The translations under genes and the position numbers were made by a program. Below, piece by piece: positions 1 to 8,207 of a stretch of DNA of 64,000 nucleotides. This DNA is from Moorella thermoacetica. Its GTDB lineage: Bacteria > Bacillota > DSM-521 > Neomoorellales > Neomoorellaceae. The stretch lies in the NCBI RefSeq assembly GCF_001267405.1, contig NZ_CP012369.1, positions 1,266,001-1,330,000 of the forward strand, read 5' to 3'. The notes beneath the pieces were generated by a model. The model ran no database searches. It saw only the letters and a program-made list of their open reading frames with translations, and was not told the DNA's origin. Position 1 is the stretch's first letter. Each line of letters starts with the position of its first letter.

Positions 1-1090
1 CGGCGGAAATCAGGAGAAAGGCACCGCCACCGATTACAAAGGCCAGGAGGACGTAGAGGACTCCCCTCCAGTCGGCGGCCGTACTGGGCGTACGGGCAGC
101 AGCGGGCCGGGCGGCAAACCCCAGGACCGGCGGCACGACGTCGGCAAAAAGGGTGACGCCCCGTTCTGCTTCCTGCAGCGTATTGGTATGACTACCTGCT
201 TCCAGCAATATCGCCCTTGGCGAGAGGTCCTGGTTATAGCTGCCAGCGCCGATGAATATCCCCCAGATTAAGCCGGGATAACGGGCATCGGCTGCTGCCT
301 TTAGTCTTTTGGCATAGTCCAGGTTGGCGCTCATGTTTTGGTTTTCCCGTCCCACCACCAGGCGGACCATAGTTACATCCTGGCCGTTGATGGTCCGGCG
401 GTAAAAGGTTGGATCCGGTACACCGTCCCGGTGGATATCAAATAAGGCTGCCGCTCCCCTCTGCATTAAGGACATGGCCGTCCGGCGGGAGCGCCGGTAG
501 GCGCCGTCATCATGGGGGGCATGGGAGGTCGTGTCGTGAACGACCGTCAAGCCCAGGCTGCGTAAACGATCAGCAAAAGCGCTCCCTACCCTTAAAACGC
601 CACCGTTCCCGGGGATACTCTGGCTACCGTCGGAGGGAACGTAGGATTCATCATCATGGGAGTGATATACGCCAATTATCTGGCTACCGGCAGCCTGGAC
701 CGGATTAGTTCCATCGCCGGGCATGGTTTGGCCTGCCTGGGCGGGAACCCCGGTATCCTCCTGGGAAATCTGCTCCACCCCTATTTCCCGGCAGATGCCT
801 TTATTACCTTCAATGCGAATTACCCGGTAACGACGGTTATCGGCTGAGATAAATTCATCGTGGATATATATCCGGCGGGCCATCATATCCAGGACCCGGC
901 CCTGTTCATCAACCAAGATTGAATATTGCCCGGTGGTGTGGTTCCCCGGCAATAACTCGGCCAGGCTGAAGACACGGACAGCCGTCCCCTGCTGCTGGCT
1001 CCGGGTATACACGACTCCTACCAGTACCAGGGCCAGGACCAGCAGGCCCAGGCTACCCCGGATTCGCCAAGACCGGCTGGCTTTACCCAT
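1..1090 (-). CDS. spoIIP: Stage II sporulation protein P (SpoIIP), partial
   Basis: Cell-wall amidase/endopeptidase of the SpoIID-SpoIIM-SpoIIP machine that remodels septal peptidoglycan during engulfment. The frame is open through the left edge, so the C terminus is missing; about 363 residues are visible. There is an N-terminal membrane anchor near residues 12-28. The hydrolase signature YHSHDDESYVP lies near residue 145, followed by VVHDTTSH, DIHRDG and LLEAGSHTN, all typical family motifs. A second hydrophobic stretch occurs near the visible end, which is not usual for the Bacillus protein. The ATG start overlaps the stop of the DUF1614 gene by 8 bases, suggesting translational coupling. 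Confidence 0.93.
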   Translation of the reverse strand, partial: MGKASRSWRIRGSLGLLVLALVLVGVVYTRSQQQGTAVRVFSLAELLPGNHTTGQYSILVDEQGRVLDMMARRIYIHDEFISADNRRYRVIRIEGNKGICREIGVEQISQEDTGVPAQAGQTMPGDGTNPVQAAGSQIIGVYHSHDDESYVPSDGSQSIPGNGGVLRVGSAFADRLRSLGLTVVHDTTSHAPHDDGAYRRSRRTAMSLMQRGAAALFDIHRDGVPDPTFYRRTINGQDVTMVRLVVGRENQNMSANLDYAKRLKAAADARYPGLIWGIFIGAGSYNQDLSPRAILLEAGSHTNTLQEAERGVTLFADVVPPVLGFAARPAAARTPSTAADWRGVLYVLLAFVIGGGAFLLISA

Positions 1091-1841
1091 TACCCTCGCC
1101 CCCTTCATTCCTGAGGCCATCTCGATTTATATCTATATCAGCCGGCGTACGTTTCAGGGATGGCCCTTTGAGCCCGGCAAGCAAGGAACGGGAATGACCT
1201 GCCAGCTCCGGCCCACCCTGCATCCTTTCCCGGACTTCACCGATCAATTCTGCCAGCAAGACCGCCACTACGGCGGCCATAAAGGTGGCATCTATAATCC
1301 CGGCCCCGCCAAAGGCCACTGTCCCCCGGAGACCCAGGCGCAGGTAAAAGATAAGGTCGATTATATTCAGGAATAGCACCCCCAGGATGGCGCCCACAAA
1401 AGCCGCCCGGCGGGAACGGCCGACCAAGTAGGCGACGAAGCCTGCCACCAGGGGGTAATAATAAAGAGGATCCAGGAGGTTAAGAGCGTAGACATTCCAT
1501 GCTTCCCTGCCGCGGGTAATGTAGGTAATGCCGAAGAGGACGACGGCGGTGATAACAGCTCCCAGCAAGGCCCGCCCCACTTCCCGGACGCTACCGGCGC
1601 GGTAGAGAATATAGATGGCCAGCCCCAGGGGTATTAAGGCCCCGCCGACGTTTATGGAGGTAACAACGCGGCTGCTGGTCAGGGGGATGTTTATAAAGCT
1701 GCCCACGATCATGGCCACAATAAGGGCCAGGGCCGTGCGATCATTTAAATAAAGACGATCCAGGACCCGGTGGGCCAGACCAAAATAGACCAAGCCAAAG
1801 ACGAGTACCAGCAATAAGACGCCAATAGTATATCCCGTCAT
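1083..1841 (-). CDS. DUF1614 family integral membrane protein
   Basis: Polytopic membrane protein of about 252 residues with roughly eight hydrophobic segments. It contains a stretch near residues 45-60 (GSFINIPLTSS) that I associate with the DUF1614 family. Its function is unknown. The frame is open further upstream to 1910, but the ATG at 1841 is preceded by AAAGGAGGATTTCC and is the clear start. It sits directly upstream of spoIIP and overlaps it. The operon arrangement suggests, but does not prove, a role in the cell envelope or sporulation. Confidence 0.82.
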   Translation of the reverse strand: MTGYTIGVLLLVLVFGLVYFGLAHRVLDRLYLNDRTALALIVAMIVGSFINIPLTSSRVVTSINVGGALIPLGLAIYILYRAGSVREVGRALLGAVITAVVLFGITYITRGREAWNVYALNLLDPLYYYPLVAGFVAYLVGRSRRAAFVGAILGVLFLNIIDLIFYLRLGLRGTVAFGGAGIIDATFMAAVVAVLLAELIGEVRERMQGGPELAGHSRSLLAGLKGPSLKRTPADIDINRDGLRNEGGEGNG

Positions 1842-1925
1842 GGAAATCCTCCTTTCAAGGATAGATTTCCCCGCCAGGATAAAAATATACCGAAAGGTTA
1901 CTGGCGCCAACCATGCCGGGCCAAT

Positions 1926-1953
1926 AGAAAACCCGGGCTTATAATCGCCCGGG
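1926..1953 (-). terminator. Intrinsic terminator after fni
   Basis: Inverted repeat CCCGGGC at 1932-1938 and 1947-1953 with an 8-nt loop. On the minus strand it is followed by TTTTCT. It begins immediately after the fni TAG stop and separates the isoprenoid/ribosomal unit from the DUF1614-spoIIP pair. Confidence 0.75.
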
Positions 1954-2994
1954 CTAATGGCGTTGCCTACCCTCCAGCCAGGCCCTGGTCTGGCCAGTAA
2001 TAACTACCGGTTTGGTAGCCAGTTCAGCCGGGGTGGTGCAGCCGGTGAGCAAGCAGATGCGTTTTAAATCCTCCTGCCACTGCAGGATCTCTTCCGTAAG
2101 GGCATCTTCACCCTGTTCCAGGAGGATTTTCAGGAAGTACCCAGCCGCCCCTACAATTTTTGCCCCCAGGGCCAGGGCCCTGGCGGCGTCCAGGGCGCTG
2201 CGGATGCCACCGGTGGCTACCACCTCCACTGGAAGGCCCAGTTCCCTTATTTCCAGAATGCTAACCGCCGTTGACAGGCCCCATCCAGCCAGGGCCGCGA
2301 CCGACCGGCCCCGGCGCCTTTCCTCAATAGCCGCAAAGTTGGTCCCGCCCCGGCCACCGACGTCCATAATACGAACCCCGGCCTGGTATAGTTGCAAGGC
2401 TGTTTCCCGAGAGAGGCCAAAGCCCACTTCTTTGGCGATAACAGGTACACCCAGGGTGTTTACCATCCCCCTGATGTTCTCCAACCAGCCCCGGAAAGCA
2501 CGATCACCCTCCGGCATTATCAATTCCTGGGCGGCATTGAGGTGTACCTGCAGGCCGTCAGCGGCAATCATGGCCACGGCCTCCCCGGCGTCCGCCGGCG
2601 AGTTCCCGGCACCAATATTGGCCAGGATTAACCCGTTAGCATTCTCCCGGCGGACAATGGTGAAGCTCTCCCGCCATTCTTTATTCTCAAGGCCCGCCCG
2701 CTGGGAGCCTACGGCCAGGGCAATCCCCGTCCGCCTGGCCACCCGCGTCAGGGCGGCGTTAATGGCCAGAGTCTCCGGAGGTCCGCCGGTCAGGGCATTA
2801 ATAATAAAAGGGGCGGCCAGGGTTTTCCCCAGCCACCGGCAGGTAAGATCGATATCCGACCAGTTAAGTTCGGGCAGGGCCTGATGAACCAGGTGCACGT
2901 CCTCCAGGCCATTGCTGCCCTTACTATCTTCCTGGAAAAAACGCAGGTGCTCCAGCTTGCGCCGGCCCCTACCTATATATTCTCTCTCGTTCAA
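1954..2994 (-). CDS. fni: Type 2 isopentenyl-diphosphate delta-isomerase
   Basis: FMN- and NADPH-dependent enzyme that interconverts isopentenyl and dimethylallyl diphosphate in isoprenoid synthesis. At 346 residues it has normal family length. Visible motifs are the N-terminal RKLEHLR, GGPPETL, AVGSQRAGLE, LNAAQELIMPEGDR, the FMN/phosphate region DVGGRGGTNFAAIE, and ATGGIRSALDAARALALGA near the C terminus. I prefer the TTG start at 2994 because an AAGGGCGG site precedes it and it gives a normal N terminus; another TTG at 3063 would overlap the upstream gene by 41 bases. It lies 28 bases after ispH-rpsA, which makes the precursor isomers this enzyme balances. Confidence 0.93.
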   Translation of the reverse strand: MNEREYIGRGRRKLEHLRFFQEDSKGSNGLEDVHLVHQALPELNWSDIDLTCRWLGKTLAAPFIINALTGGPPETLAINAALTRVARRTGIALAVGSQRAGLENKEWRESFTIVRRENANGLILANIGAGNSPADAGEAVAMIAADGLQVHLNAAQELIMPEGDRAFRGWLENIRGMVNTLGVPVIAKEVGFGLSRETALQLYQAGVRIMDVGGRGGTNFAAIEERRRGRSVAALAGWGLSTAVSILEIRELGLPVEVVATGGIRSALDAARALALGAKIVGAAGYFLKILLEQGEDALTEEILQWQEDLKRICLLTGCTTPAELATKPVVITGQTRAWLEGRQRH

Positions 2995-3022
2995 GGAAAG
3001 CTTCCGCCCTTCGCAGGTGGCG

Positions 3023-5233
3023 TCATTGGTTTGTAGATTGATTCGCCTCAAAGAGATCGCCAAAGAGATCGCCTAACTTAACCCCGCTCTCGTTCTGATT
3101 CTCGGCGGGCTTTTCGGCCGGTTTGGCCTGTTTTCTGTTCTTCTCCCGGATGGCCTGGCGCAGGCTGAGGCTCATCCGCTGGGCCTGCTGGTCCACCCCC
3201 AGGACCTTGACCGGGATGATATCGCCGATACTGACGACATCTTCCGGTTTATCGACATGGCGGTCGGCCAGCTGGGAGATGTGGACCAGGCCTTCAATAC
3301 CCGGTTCAACTTCCACAAAGGCACCGAAGGGAGCCAGTCGCAAAATCTTACCCTCGACAATGGTCCCTACCGGGTAGCGCTCGGCCGCCGTATCCCAGGG
3401 ATTGGGTAGGAGTTGCTTGCGGCCCAGGGAAACCTTGCCTTCTTCGCGGTCGATGCCCAGGATCTTGACCTCGATCTCCTGGCCTTCGCTCAGGGCGTCC
3501 CGCGGGTGTTCCACCCGACCCCAGGAGATTTCGGATACATGGAGCAGGCCATCGACACCGCCCAGGTCAACAAAGGCACCGAAGTTGGTCAACCTCCGGA
3601 CAATACCCTTGCGTACCTGGCCCACCTCCAGGCTGTTCCAGGTAGCCTGGCGCTGCTTTTCATATTCTTCTTCCAGGATGGCTTTCCGGGAAAGGACGAC
3701 CTTATTCTTGCTGCGATCGAGCTCGATTACCCGCAGGCGCAGGGTTTGCCCCAGGTAGGCATTGAGGTCTTCCACATAACCCCGTTCCACCAGGGAAGCC
3801 GGCAAAAAGCCCCTGACGCCCACGTCTACCAGCAGGCCGCCCTTGACGACCTCGATTACCTCACCCTGGATCTCTTCCCCGCTGGCCAGGTGTTCCTCCA
3901 ATTTTTCCCAGGCTACCCGGCGATCGGCACGCCTCTTGGAAAGTACGGGGTGTCCCTCTTCGTTCTCCGGCCGTAAAACCATGACGTTTATCGTATCGCC
4001 AACGGCTACCACCTCATGCGGGTCGGTTACGTTACGATGGGAGAGCTCGTTCAGGGGGATAACGCCTTCGGATTTGCCCCCTACATCTACCATCACTTCG
4101 TTATCGGTGATCTGGACGACCGTACCCGCAACGACGTTGCCGCGGCGTAGTTCTGGCATCCTTGCGGTTATCTGCTGCATCTCATTTCTTTGCTCTTCAG
4201 GGGTTCCAGTCTCCCCTGGGGCTACCCCGGGTCCCTCCTGCCCCCCGAACGCGCCGGACTTCGCGGCCTCAGCCGCCGGGGGTTCTGCCCCGCCTTCAGG
4301 TCCGGTAATTGCCGGGTTACCTTCCGGCTCAGCCGGGGCTACCGGTTGCCCGGAGGCCACCGGTTCTTGAGTGGTTACCGGCTCCTTTTCTTCTTCCGGA
4401 ACCATAATTTTTTCCTCTCCAGTCAACATTCCAACTACCTCCTCAATAATCCACGCTGGGGTCGAAGCGCCACCTGTGACCCCGACCCTCCGGGTATTTA
4501 TGAACCACTGGCGACACAACTCCCCGGCCCTTTCCACATGGTAAGTAGGCGTCCCGGTAGCCCGGCAAAGTTCGGCTAAATGCCGCGTATTGGCGCTTTC
4601 CTTACCACCGACGACGACCATTACGTCTACCTGGCGCGCCAACCTGACTGCCGCTTCCTGACGCTGGTGGGTGGCCTGGCAAACGGTATTGTGTACTACC
4701 AGAGTATCCGTATTGGAACGTAAAGCTGCTGCGACTTCTTCCAACCTGGATTCGGGCTGAGTGGTTTGGGCTAAGACCGCCCGCCGGGGATGGAAGGGCA
4801 AGGCTGCAGCCGCTTTTTTATCAGGAACTACCACCGCCCCCGGTCCGGCCCATCCCAGCATTCCCTGGACCTCAGGGTGGGCGGCATCGCCGACGATAAT
4901 CACCTGGTAACCTTCGGCGGCCATTTTTTGGGCCAGATGCTGGGCCCTTTTTACATAGGGGCAAGTAGCATCAATTATCTCCAGCCCTTTATCCCGGGCC
5001 CGGACCAAGGTCTCCGGTGTTGTCCCGTGGGAACGGATCAGGATCCGGCCGCAGTTGACTTCATCCAGGGAAGCCACCGGCCGGACTCCCTCCCGGGCAA
5101 GCTGATCCACCACCTGCCGGTTATGGATGAGCATGCCCAGGGAAGCCACCGGTTTGGGGGCTTCTCTGGCCTTTTCTACGGCCCTCTTGACGCCGAAGCA
5201 AAATCCCGCGTAATCAGCCACAATCACTTCCAT
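3023..5233 (-). CDS. ispH: IspH-ribosomal protein S1 fusion (HMBPP reductase / 30S S1)
   Basis: Bifunctional protein of 736 residues. Residues 1-280 are 4-hydroxy-3-methylbut-2-enyl diphosphate reductase, the last step of the MEP pathway, with the three cluster cysteines in GFCFGVKRA (about residue 12), DATCPYVKR (about 95) and NTVCQATHQ (about 187). A Glu/Pro/Gly-rich linker covers about 285-365. Four S1 RNA-binding repeats follow, starting near 366, 453, 538 and 625; the third and fourth carry the typical NFGAFVDL and PFGAFVEV cores. Such fusions are known in Clostridia. The ATG has an AGGAGAAG site. A candidate promoter lies about 60 bases upstream. Confidence 0.95.
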   Translation of the reverse strand: MEVIVADYAGFCFGVKRAVEKAREAPKPVASLGMLIHNRQVVDQLAREGVRPVASLDEVNCGRILIRSHGTTPETLVRARDKGLEIIDATCPYVKRAQHLAQKMAAEGYQVIIVGDAAHPEVQGMLGWAGPGAVVVPDKKAAAALPFHPRRAVLAQTTQPESRLEEVAAALRSNTDTLVVHNTVCQATHQRQEAAVRLARQVDVMVVVGGKESANTRHLAELCRATGTPTYHVERAGELCRQWFINTRRVGVTGGASTPAWIIEEVVGMLTGEEKIMVPEEEKEPVTTQEPVASGQPVAPAEPEGNPAITGPEGGAEPPAAEAAKSGAFGGQEGPGVAPGETGTPEEQRNEMQQITARMPELRRGNVVAGTVVQITDNEVMVDVGGKSEGVIPLNELSHRNVTDPHEVVAVGDTINVMVLRPENEEGHPVLSKRRADRRVAWEKLEEHLASGEEIQGEVIEVVKGGLLVDVGVRGFLPASLVERGYVEDLNAYLGQTLRLRVIELDRSKNKVVLSRKAILEEEYEKQRQATWNSLEVGQVRKGIVRRLTNFGAFVDLGGVDGLLHVSEISWGRVEHPRDALSEGQEIEVKILGIDREEGKVSLGRKQLLPNPWDTAAERYPVGTIVEGKILRLAPFGAFVEVEPGIEGLVHISQLADRHVDKPEDVVSIGDIIPVKVLGVDQQAQRMSLSLRQAIREKNRKQAKPAEKPAENQNESGVKLGDLFGDLFEANQSTNQ

Positions 5234-5290
5234 AATAAAAACATCTTCTCCTGGTCAGGCTAAGAATTAGTTTGCTGACTCCAGGCAAAC

Positions 5291-5319
5291 ATTATTTACA
5301 TTTCGCGAAAAAGGCGCAA
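5291..5319 (-). promoter_or_regulatory. Putative sigma-A promoter for ispH-rpsA-fni
   Basis: On the minus strand a TTGCGC box (5319-5314) and an AATAAT box (5296-5291) are separated by exactly 17 bases, between the plsC terminator and the ispH start. The -35 match is partial. Confidence 0.4.
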
Positions 5320-5335
5320 AATCCTGCCTCCCGCT

Positions 5336-5360
5336 AAAAAAAGCTGGCCTTTAAGCCAGC
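5336..5360 (-). terminator. Intrinsic terminator of plsC
   Basis: GCTGGC (5355-5360 on plus as GCCAGC) pairs with 5343-5348 around a 6-nt loop, followed on the minus strand by seven T. The plsC stop codon lies in the loop. Confidence 0.8.
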
Positions 5361-5932
5361 ATTTTCTTTACTTCCTGGTAGGCGGCTGACGTCAGGTCCT
5401 GAACTTGCTGGGAAGTGTAGTTTCTCCCGGAGGTTGTTATTTTCAGGGGACGGCCAAAGGTTATCTTGATGTGGCCGCCGCGAAAGACCCGGTCGGTATC
5501 TTTAATGGCCACCGGCAGGAGTACGGCCCCGGTTTTAAGGGCCAGTACCGCCGCCCCGGCCTGGAAGGGAAGTAAGCGGCCGTCAGGACTGCGGGTGCCT
5601 TCGGGAAATATACCCAGGACCTGGCCCTGGTGAAGAATCTGCAGGGCGGTTTTCAAGGCCGCACGGTCCGACTCGCCCCGGCGAACAGGGAACGCCTGCA
5701 GGCCCCTTATAATGTACTTGAAGATGGGGATATGGAAAAGCTCCTCTTTGGCCATGAAACGTACCATTCGCGGAAAGGCAACGCCGACTACCACCGGGTC
5801 CAGGTAGGAGACATGATTTGCGACGATAACCACCGGCCCTTCGGCCGGTATGTTTTCCTGGCCCCGGACTTCCCAGCGGCATATAAAGCGGAGAAATAAG
5901 TAGCAGACAAATTTGGCAAACTGGTAAAACAA
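5351..5932 (-). CDS. plsC: 1-acyl-sn-glycerol-3-phosphate acyltransferase
   Basis: Transfers an acyl chain to lysophosphatidate to form phosphatidic acid at the membrane, the second acylation of phospholipid synthesis. At 193 residues it is a compact PlsC. It shows the catalytic HX4D block NHVSYLDP near residue 38 and the glycerol-phosphate binding FPEGTRSPDG near residue 112. The start is TTG, supported by CGGAGGA eight bases upstream. It follows cmk by 227 bases and ends in its own terminator; cmk-plsC-ispH order is common in Firmicutes. Confidence 0.93.
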   Translation of the reverse strand: MFYQFAKFVCYLFLRFICRWEVRGQENIPAEGPVVIVANHVSYLDPVVVGVAFPRMVRFMAKEELFHIPIFKYIIRGLQAFPVRRGESDRAALKTALQILHQGQVLGIFPEGTRSPDGRLLPFQAGAAVLALKTGAVLLPVAIKDTDRVFRGGHIKITFGRPLKITTSGRNYTSQQVQDLTSAAYQEVKKMLA

Positions 5933-5982
5933 CTGGCGGATCCTCCGGAAATAGCTTTGCCATCGGCTGGCATTGTTTGCGA

Positions 5983-6114
5983 TTAGCGGCCGGCACTTAT
6001 CTTTCCGAACGCGTTTATAAAAGGATTACCTGGAAAGCCACCCTTTTCATTCTTCGGCTTCACCAGGGTGCCGCGCTCCCGAGCCAATCCCTTGCTGCAA
6101 ACAAATACCCGCAT
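5983..6114 (-). CDS. Possible 43-residue small protein, unrecognised
   Basis: A short ATG-initiated frame in the 227-base gap between cmk and plsC. The predicted product is basic, with the N terminus MRVFVCSKGLARERG, and resembles no family I know. The upstream GAAGAATAAT is a weak ribosome site. The frame may be chance; nothing else is evident in this gap. Confidence 0.2.
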   Translation of the reverse strand: MRVFVCSKGLARERGTLVKPKNEKGGFPGNPFINAFGKISAGR

Positions 6115-6159
6115 ATTATTCTTCATTCACCGGCGGTATTGCCTGAGGGGTACGGATGT

Positions 6160-6849
6160 CTACCCCTGTTGCCCGGTTACTGCTATCAATGACATGATCC
6201 GGGCAACTACATCCTCAACCGACATCTGACTGGTGTCGATAATGATGGCGTCAGGCGCCGGTTTTAAGGGAGCTACCTCGCGCTGGCTGTCCCGGGCATC
6301 GCGCTGGCGGATTTCTTCCATTATCGTTTCCAGGTCGGCCTCCTGGCCGGAGGCCAGGAGTTCCTGGTACCGCCGCCGCGCCCGTTCGGCCAGGCTGGCT
6401 GTGAGGAAGAATTTATAGGGGGCACCGGGCAGGACCAAGGTACCTATGTCGCGGCCATCCATGACCACCCGGTTGGAGGCTGCCATTTTCCGCTGCAGCT
6501 TCACCAGGCACTGCCGCACCCCCGGCACCCCGGCCACAATTGATACATACCGGGAGACCTCGGACCGGCGAATGGCTCTGGTGACCTCCTCACCGTCGCA
6601 GTAAACGGCTATACCCCCTTCGCCCCTGTCTTCCAGGCGAATGCTGGTACCTTCAGCCAATTCAACCAGGCGCCGGCTGTCTTCCAGGTCTATCCCCAGG
6701 CCCAGGGCCTTCCAGGTCAGGGCCCTGTACATGGCACCGGTGTCGATATATAGATAACCCAATCTGGCCGCCAGGAGTCGGGCCACGGTACTCTTACCGG
6801 CTCCTGCCGGGCCGTCGATGGCAATATTACCCTGCATTTTCTCAATCAT
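6160..6849 (-). CDS. cmk: Cytidylate kinase
   Basis: Phosphorylates CMP and dCMP to the diphosphates using ATP. The 229-residue protein has the P-loop GPAGAGKST near residue 13, the MDGRDIGTLVLP motif near residue 130, the lid region RDARDSQREVAPL near 185 and a closing IIIDTS segment. The ATG overlaps the aroA stop by 8 bases and is preceded by GGAAGAAG inside aroA, so it is probably translationally coupled to aroA. The aroA-cmk pair is widely conserved. Confidence 0.96.
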   Translation of the reverse strand: MIEKMQGNIAIDGPAGAGKSTVARLLAARLGYLYIDTGAMYRALTWKALGLGIDLEDSRRLVELAEGTSIRLEDRGEGGIAVYCDGEEVTRAIRRSEVSRYVSIVAGVPGVRQCLVKLQRKMAASNRVVMDGRDIGTLVLPGAPYKFFLTASLAERARRRYQELLASGQEADLETIMEEIRQRDARDSQREVAPLKPAPDAIIIDTSQMSVEDVVARIMSLIAVTGQQG

Positions 6850-8149
6850 CTTCTTCCTTCACCATAACCCCCAGCCTGGCCAGATCGGCAGTAAAGCCGG
6901 GATATGATATAGCGATACATTCCGCTCCCCTGACCTCTGTTGTACCTTCAGCCACCAGGCCCGCCATCGCCAGGGCCATGGCCAGGCGATGATCCCCGTG
7001 ACTGTCAACCACCGCCCCGCGAAGGCGGCGTACCCCCTTGATCCGGAAACCATCGGGCCGGGCATAAATCTCCGCTCCCATGCGGGCCAGTTCCCCGGCC
7101 ACCATGGCAATGCGGTCGCTTTCCTTCACTTTTAGCTCGGCGGCGCCACGGATAAGGGTTTCCCCTTCGGCCAGGGCGGCGGCCACCGCCAGGACCGGTA
7201 TTTCATCGATTAACCGGGGGATCATGGCCCCGCCCACTTCCAGGCCGTGAAGTCTGCCGGAGGTCACCCGGATTGACCCGGCAGGTTCCCCAGCTGTTTC
7301 TTCCCCGGGGATTATTTCAAGTGGCGCCCCCATTGCCGTCAGGACGTCGATAATGCCCGTCCTGGTGGGATTTAAGTTTACTTTTTCCAGTGTAAGGGCG
7401 GCCCGGGGGTGCAGGCAACCGGCCACCAGGAAAAAGGCGGCTGCCGAGATATCACCGGGCACGTTAATGGTCAGAGGTTTAAGGGGTTTCCGGCCCCTGA
7501 TCCTCACCCGCAAGCCCTCAACCCGGAGGTCGGCCCCGGCGGCCCGGAGCATCCTTTCGCTGTGGTCCCGTGAGCGGCAGGGCTCGGTAACGATGGTTTC
7601 CCCGGAGGTGAAAAGGCCGGCCAGGAGGAGGGCCGATTTAACCTGGGCGCTGGCTACAGGCAAGGTGTACGCCAGGGGTTCTAACTTGCCGCCCCGGACA
7701 CTTAAGGGTGCCAGTTCCCCATTCTGCCGGCCCCAGATTGCGGCCCCCATCGACCTCAGTGGTCCCGTAACCCGGCCCATGGGTCGTCGGCGTAAGGATT
7801 CATCGCCATTAATTACACTGTAAAAGGGCTGCCCGGCCAGGACACCCAGGAGAAGGCGCATGGTCGTCCCGGAATTGCCGGCATCGAGAACCGTCTCCGG
7901 CTCCTTAAGGGAATCTAACCCCCCGCCCCGCACCACTACCCGGCCCCCGTCCGGTCCTGCAATGTCTACCCCCAGGGCGCGCAGGCAATTCAAGGTACTG
8001 AGGCAGTCAGCCCCCGCCAGGAAGCCGTCGATGACAGTTGTACCTTCGGCCAGGGCGCCGATGATGGCCGCCCGGTGGGATATGGATTTATCCCCCGGCG
8101 GCTGGATATTCCCTTCCAGGGATGGCGGGGGTTGAATAATAAGCCGCAT
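6842..8149 (-). CDS. aroA: 3-phosphoshikimate 1-carboxyvinyltransferase (EPSP synthase)
   Basis: Joins shikimate-3-phosphate with phosphoenolpyruvate, the step before chorismate synthase. The 435-residue length is normal. Motifs seen are PGDKSISHRAAIIGALAEG near residue 18, LDAGNSGTTMRLL near 88, SAQVKSALLLAGL near 165, DEIPVLAVAAALAEG near 312, KVKESDR near 338 and DHRLAMALAMAGL near 383. The active-site glycine in the GNSGT segment is present. The start has a perfect CGGAGG site. It lies 58 bases after tyrA in the aromatic operon. Confidence 0.96.
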   Translation of the reverse strand: MRLIIQPPPSLEGNIQPPGDKSISHRAAIIGALAEGTTVIDGFLAGADCLSTLNCLRALGVDIAGPDGGRVVVRGGGLDSLKEPETVLDAGNSGTTMRLLLGVLAGQPFYSVINGDESLRRRPMGRVTGPLRSMGAAIWGRQNGELAPLSVRGGKLEPLAYTLPVASAQVKSALLLAGLFTSGETIVTEPCRSRDHSERMLRAAGADLRVEGLRVRIRGRKPLKPLTINVPGDISAAAFFLVAGCLHPRAALTLEKVNLNPTRTGIIDVLTAMGAPLEIIPGEETAGEPAGSIRVTSGRLHGLEVGGAMIPRLIDEIPVLAVAAALAEGETLIRGAAELKVKESDRIAMVAGELARMGAEIYARPDGFRIKGVRRLRGAVVDSHGDHRLAMALAMAGLVAEGTTEVRGAECIAISYPGFTADLARLGVMVKEEDD

Positions 8150-8207
8150 CTTTTCCTCCGCAAAAGCTAGGTTTCTTTTCTCAAACTACCAGGAATAACC
8201 CGCGGTG

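Noticed and set aside
2012-2884. Long plus-strand frame (290 codons) antisense to fni
   Set aside because: High-GC shadow of a clearly recognised gene; Arg/Pro/Ser-rich with no family motif or ribosome site.
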